Shown here one piece after another: positions 7,138 to 8,882 of a stretch of 8,882 bases of DNA. The notes beneath the pieces were generated by a model, which was given only the letters and a program-made list of their open reading frames with translations, ran no database searches and was not told the origin of the DNA. The stretch is from Candidatus Poribacteria bacterium (GTDB lineage: Bacteria > Poribacteria > WGA-4E > WGA-3G). The position numbers and the translations under genes are program-made. Numbering within the stretch: the first letter of the stretch is position 1; the number at the start of each line of letters is the position of its first letter. The stretch lies in contig VXZL01000685.1 of assembly GCA_009845505.1 (NCBI GenBank), forward strand, positions 1-8,882, written 5' to 3'.

Positions 7138-7207
7138 AAGATTGGAAGACTGGATGGTTGGAAGATTGAGACCTGCCTCTCTTTTTCCATCCTTCCCGCC
7201 GTCTTCC
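7136..7207. repeat. Mosaic TGGAAGAY / CCATCCTTCC repeat element
   Basis: On the plus strand this tract begins with related 8-bp units from 7143 (TGGAAGAC, TGGATGGT, TGGAAGAT). It ends with the opposed arm CCATCCTTCC (7187-7196) and GTCTTCC (7201-7207). GGAAGAC at 7144-7150 pairs with GTCTTCC at 7201-7207, and GGATGG at 7152-7157 pairs with CCATCC at 7187-7192, so an imperfect hairpin is possible. The tract lies in the open linker between the in-frame TAA and the propeller. Read on the minus strand it encodes GGKDGK...TIQSSNLL. The mosaic in nadE shares AAGATTGGA and CCATCCTTCC. Confidence 0.65.
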
Positions 7208-7317
7208 TTTTCAATCAGGATGCCCGCTTTGGGGGTAAAACGTCCTGTATCACCCAGTTCCCACCCGGCCCCGTTTGCTTTCCAGACAAAACTGATCCCT
7301 TTTGTCCAGTAGTTCCA

Positions 7318-8882
7318 TTATTCGTTTAAACGTCCACCACGGGTGACACGAAAGATGTCTTCGGGTTCTCCATAACGTTTCCTAATTTCCCAGCGTCCAC
7401 CGTCCTCAATTTCCGCCATATTTCCGTCTGCATCGATGTAAATTGCGAGAACTGCAATGTCAATATGTGCTGTTGTTTCTCCAGGGAATACATGAACTGC
7501 TGTAGGTTCACCGCGGACGGGATGACGTGTGCCGTATATGCCAACGCCATCGGCGATACCGGTTTTCTGGTCGTTGTTTGCGTCCACGACTGCCATGACG
7601 TAATAGCTGCCCGGTAGCACATTGACTTGGTAACTGCCATCGCTTGAAACAGTAATCGGCATCGCAATCGGTGTACTGAAGTCAGGGGCGTAAGAGAGCG
7701 TCAGTATTCCCTGCTGGACAGTGTGTCCGTCCCATACGATACGTCCGGCGATGCCGCCTTGTTCAATATGTGCTTCAATACTGGGTGGCGTGGCATGAAG
7801 CCGTCCATCGTCATCGTAGCGTGCACTTATCACGAGTTCAATTTCTTGGGTTTCGCCTTCTACTAAGGTGAGTGCAGTTGGGGGCTGTGCCGTGATGTCT
7901 ATTGTACCGTAGCCGCCTAAACCGTCCCCTTTACTATATCTACCATTCTTATCCGCATCCAGATTAGCGATAACATAGTATTCATCCGGTGGGAGTGCTA
8001 AACGGAACGCACCCCCAGGTGCCGTTTCGCCACTGGCAACCGGAGCGACTAAGGCGGGGTCTGAATACACTTCAAGCCGTGCGGTTACATCCCCGGGCAC
8101 CGGAGACACGATGCCTGTGAGCGTGCTGGTCGCTGCTTTTTGCGTCTTCTCACGAGTTTGATAGGTGGCAGTGATTGCGATTTCTATATTTTCAGTGAAT
8201 TTGTTCACAGAAACCAAAACGGGCTGTGGGAAATTCCCACGTTTCCGCATATCCTCAACACCGTAGAAGCCAAAGTCGTCCCCTGTATCCAGTTTATTCG
8301 TCCTGTTGTTATCCACAATCGCCATCAGGTAGTATTTGCCCGGCGGTAGATTGAGCGTCCAGCTGCCAGCGTCTGTCACTCTGGCGATACCCGCACGATA
8401 TTTCCACGATAAATCTGTATACGCAAGAATGAGTGCTTGTAAACCGGCTCGGAGCGATTTCGGATTTTCTGGTGCTTGGCGGACAAAACGCAGTGTCCCA
8501 CTACACCCCGATGTCGCTTTGCGCAACTCCGTCTGGAATTGCTGGAGTTGGCTCGGTTCGTATTCGGATAGTGGAACGACCGTTGGTTTATTATCAATGT
8601 AGGTCGCTCGTGCGGTTATCGGGATCTCTAAACCCCGAATCTTTTCTCCGTCTTGGACTTCAATCACCTGTTTGTTTTGATTCTCATTGCCCCAGTCGGT
8701 AATTCCGAACATACCCAAGCCATCACCTGTATCAAAGCTCCCAGATTTATCAACATCTACATAAGCAACGAGATAATAGCGTCCGGGTTCCACACGGAGT
8801 GTGAATTGTCCATCGCCGAGCTGTGGGATTCCACTAATATAAACCTGTTGGAGTGCTTCGTCCCGATAAACAGACACACTTG
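7318..8882 (-). CDS. Four-repeat protein with EF-hand-like loops, 5' end outside window
   Basis: The frame is open to the window edge, so the N-terminus and any signal peptide are missing; the GTG at 8877 is simply the first possible start inside the window. About 520 residues are visible. Counting from that GTG, four copies of one core lie at about residues 32-58, 180-206, 298-324 and 423-449. Each has the pattern YY(L/V)xAxxDxDxxGxxxxGDGxGxYG. The first copy reads YYLVAYVDVDKSGSFDTGD, a spacing that resembles dockerin or EF-hand calcium loops. The fourth copy is weaker (DANNDQKTGIADG). Each core closes a beta-rich segment, suggesting carboxypeptidase-regulatory-like or Ig-like folds. I infer a secreted or surface calcium-stabilised protein with no visible enzyme. 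Near the C-terminus, WEIRKRYGEPEDIFRV looks like the start of a small SmpA-like module that the TAA at 7318-7320 cuts short. The frame continues beyond that stop. The exact family is uncertain. Confidence 0.8.
   Translation of the reverse strand, partial: SVSVYRDEALQQVYISGIPQLGDGQFTLRVEPGRYYLVAYVDVDKSGSFDTGDGLGMFGITDWGNENQNKQVIEVQDGEKIRGLEIPITARATYIDNKPTVVPLSEYEPSQLQQFQTELRKATSGCSGTLRFVRQAPENPKSLRAGLQALILAYTDLSWKYRAGIARVTDAGSWTLNLPPGKYYLMAIVDNNRTNKLDTGDDFGFYGVEDMRKRGNFPQPVLVSVNKFTENIEIAITATYQTREKTQKAATSTLTGIVSPVPGDVTARLEVYSDPALVAPVASGETAPGGAFRLALPPDEYYVIANLDADKNGRYSKGDGLGGYGTIDITAQPPTALTLVEGETQEIELVISARYDDDGRLHATPPSIEAHIEQGGIAGRIVWDGHTVQQGILTLSYAPDFSTPIAMPITVSSDGSYQVNVLPGSYYVMAVVDANNDQKTGIADGVGIYGTRHPVRGEPTAVHVFPGETTAHIDIAVLAIYIDADGNMAEIEDGGRWEIRKRYGEPEDIFRVTRGGRLNE

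Larger units (their letters stand above)
6301..8882 (-). pseudogene. Probable single gene split by an in-frame TAA at 7318-7320
   Basis: The repeat protein and the PD40 ORF are in the same frame. After the TAA, 60 sense codons (7317-7138) run without a stop into the propeller ORF. The residues just after the stop, WNYWTKGISFVWKANG and then WELGDTGRF, read as the continuation of the module before it (RYGEPEDIFRV...LNE). The TAA therefore falls inside a domain, not at its edge. No ATG or GTG lies in frame between the TAA and base 7111, and the ATG overlapping the stop (TAATG) is in another frame that soon terminates. TAA also ends the wzi-like and TolB/PD40 genes here, so reassignment of this codon is unlikely. 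I infer a nonsense mutation or sequencing error in a gene of at least 858 codons; readthrough is less likely. Confidence 0.6.

Noticed and set aside
7318..7320. Programmed recoding of the TAA as an amino acid
   Set aside because: TAA ends two other genes here and the TAAT context is normally efficient. No readthrough structure is evident, so mutation or error is simpler.

Overview
All genes in this window lie on the minus strand, so transcription runs from base 8882 down to base 1. The content suggests a Gram-negative, uncultured-type bacterium. Several products look exported or envelope-bound, and one ends like an outer-membrane beta-barrel. Short 7- and 8-bp tandem repeats, TolB-type PD40 propellers and calcium-loop-like repeat proteins together resemble Candidatus Poribacteria or a related lineage. 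That placement is recollection of genome style and was not checked by search. All three stop codons end genes here, so a standard genetic code is likely.

Layout in transcription order: (1) bases 8882-7318 encode the 3' part of a protein with four copies of a domain carrying an aspartate-rich, EF-hand-like loop. (2) A TAA at 7318-7320 ends that frame, but the same frame stays open for 60 more codons and runs into a PD40 propeller ORF (7137-6301). The two were probably once a single gene. (3) A secreted protein (6301-4958) of the family usually labelled 'asparagine synthetase B' overlaps the preceding stop by one base (TGATG). (4) A 101-bp gap (4957-4857) holds a perfect 9-bp hairpin and a strong Shine-Dalgarno site. 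(5) A secreted TolB/PD40 protein occupies 4856-3843. (6) After a 4-bp gap comes a full-length glutamine-dependent NAD+ synthetase of the eukaryote-like ~700-residue type (3838-1727). (7) An outer-membrane Wzi-type capsule assembly protein (1740-112) overlaps the end of nadE. Bases 1-111 hold no gene.

The PD40/TolB protein, nadE and the wzi-like gene are close enough to form one operon. The upstream propeller and 'asparagine synthetase B' genes are translationally coupled. No known pathway joins all of these; the shared theme is envelope and periplasmic proteins around one housekeeping enzyme.

The most unusual content is the repeats. Two adjacent 7-bp arrays form the translated 5' end of the wzi-like gene, and a related array lies inverted just past its 3' end. 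A mosaic of 8-bp units (TGGAAGGA type) with an opposed arm sits in frame in the interdomain linker of NAD synthetase. A second copy sits in the open linker after the in-frame TAA. Both copies yield related peptides (KDG followed by QSS). Because 7- and 8-bp units are not multiples of three, gain or loss of one unit would change the reading frame.
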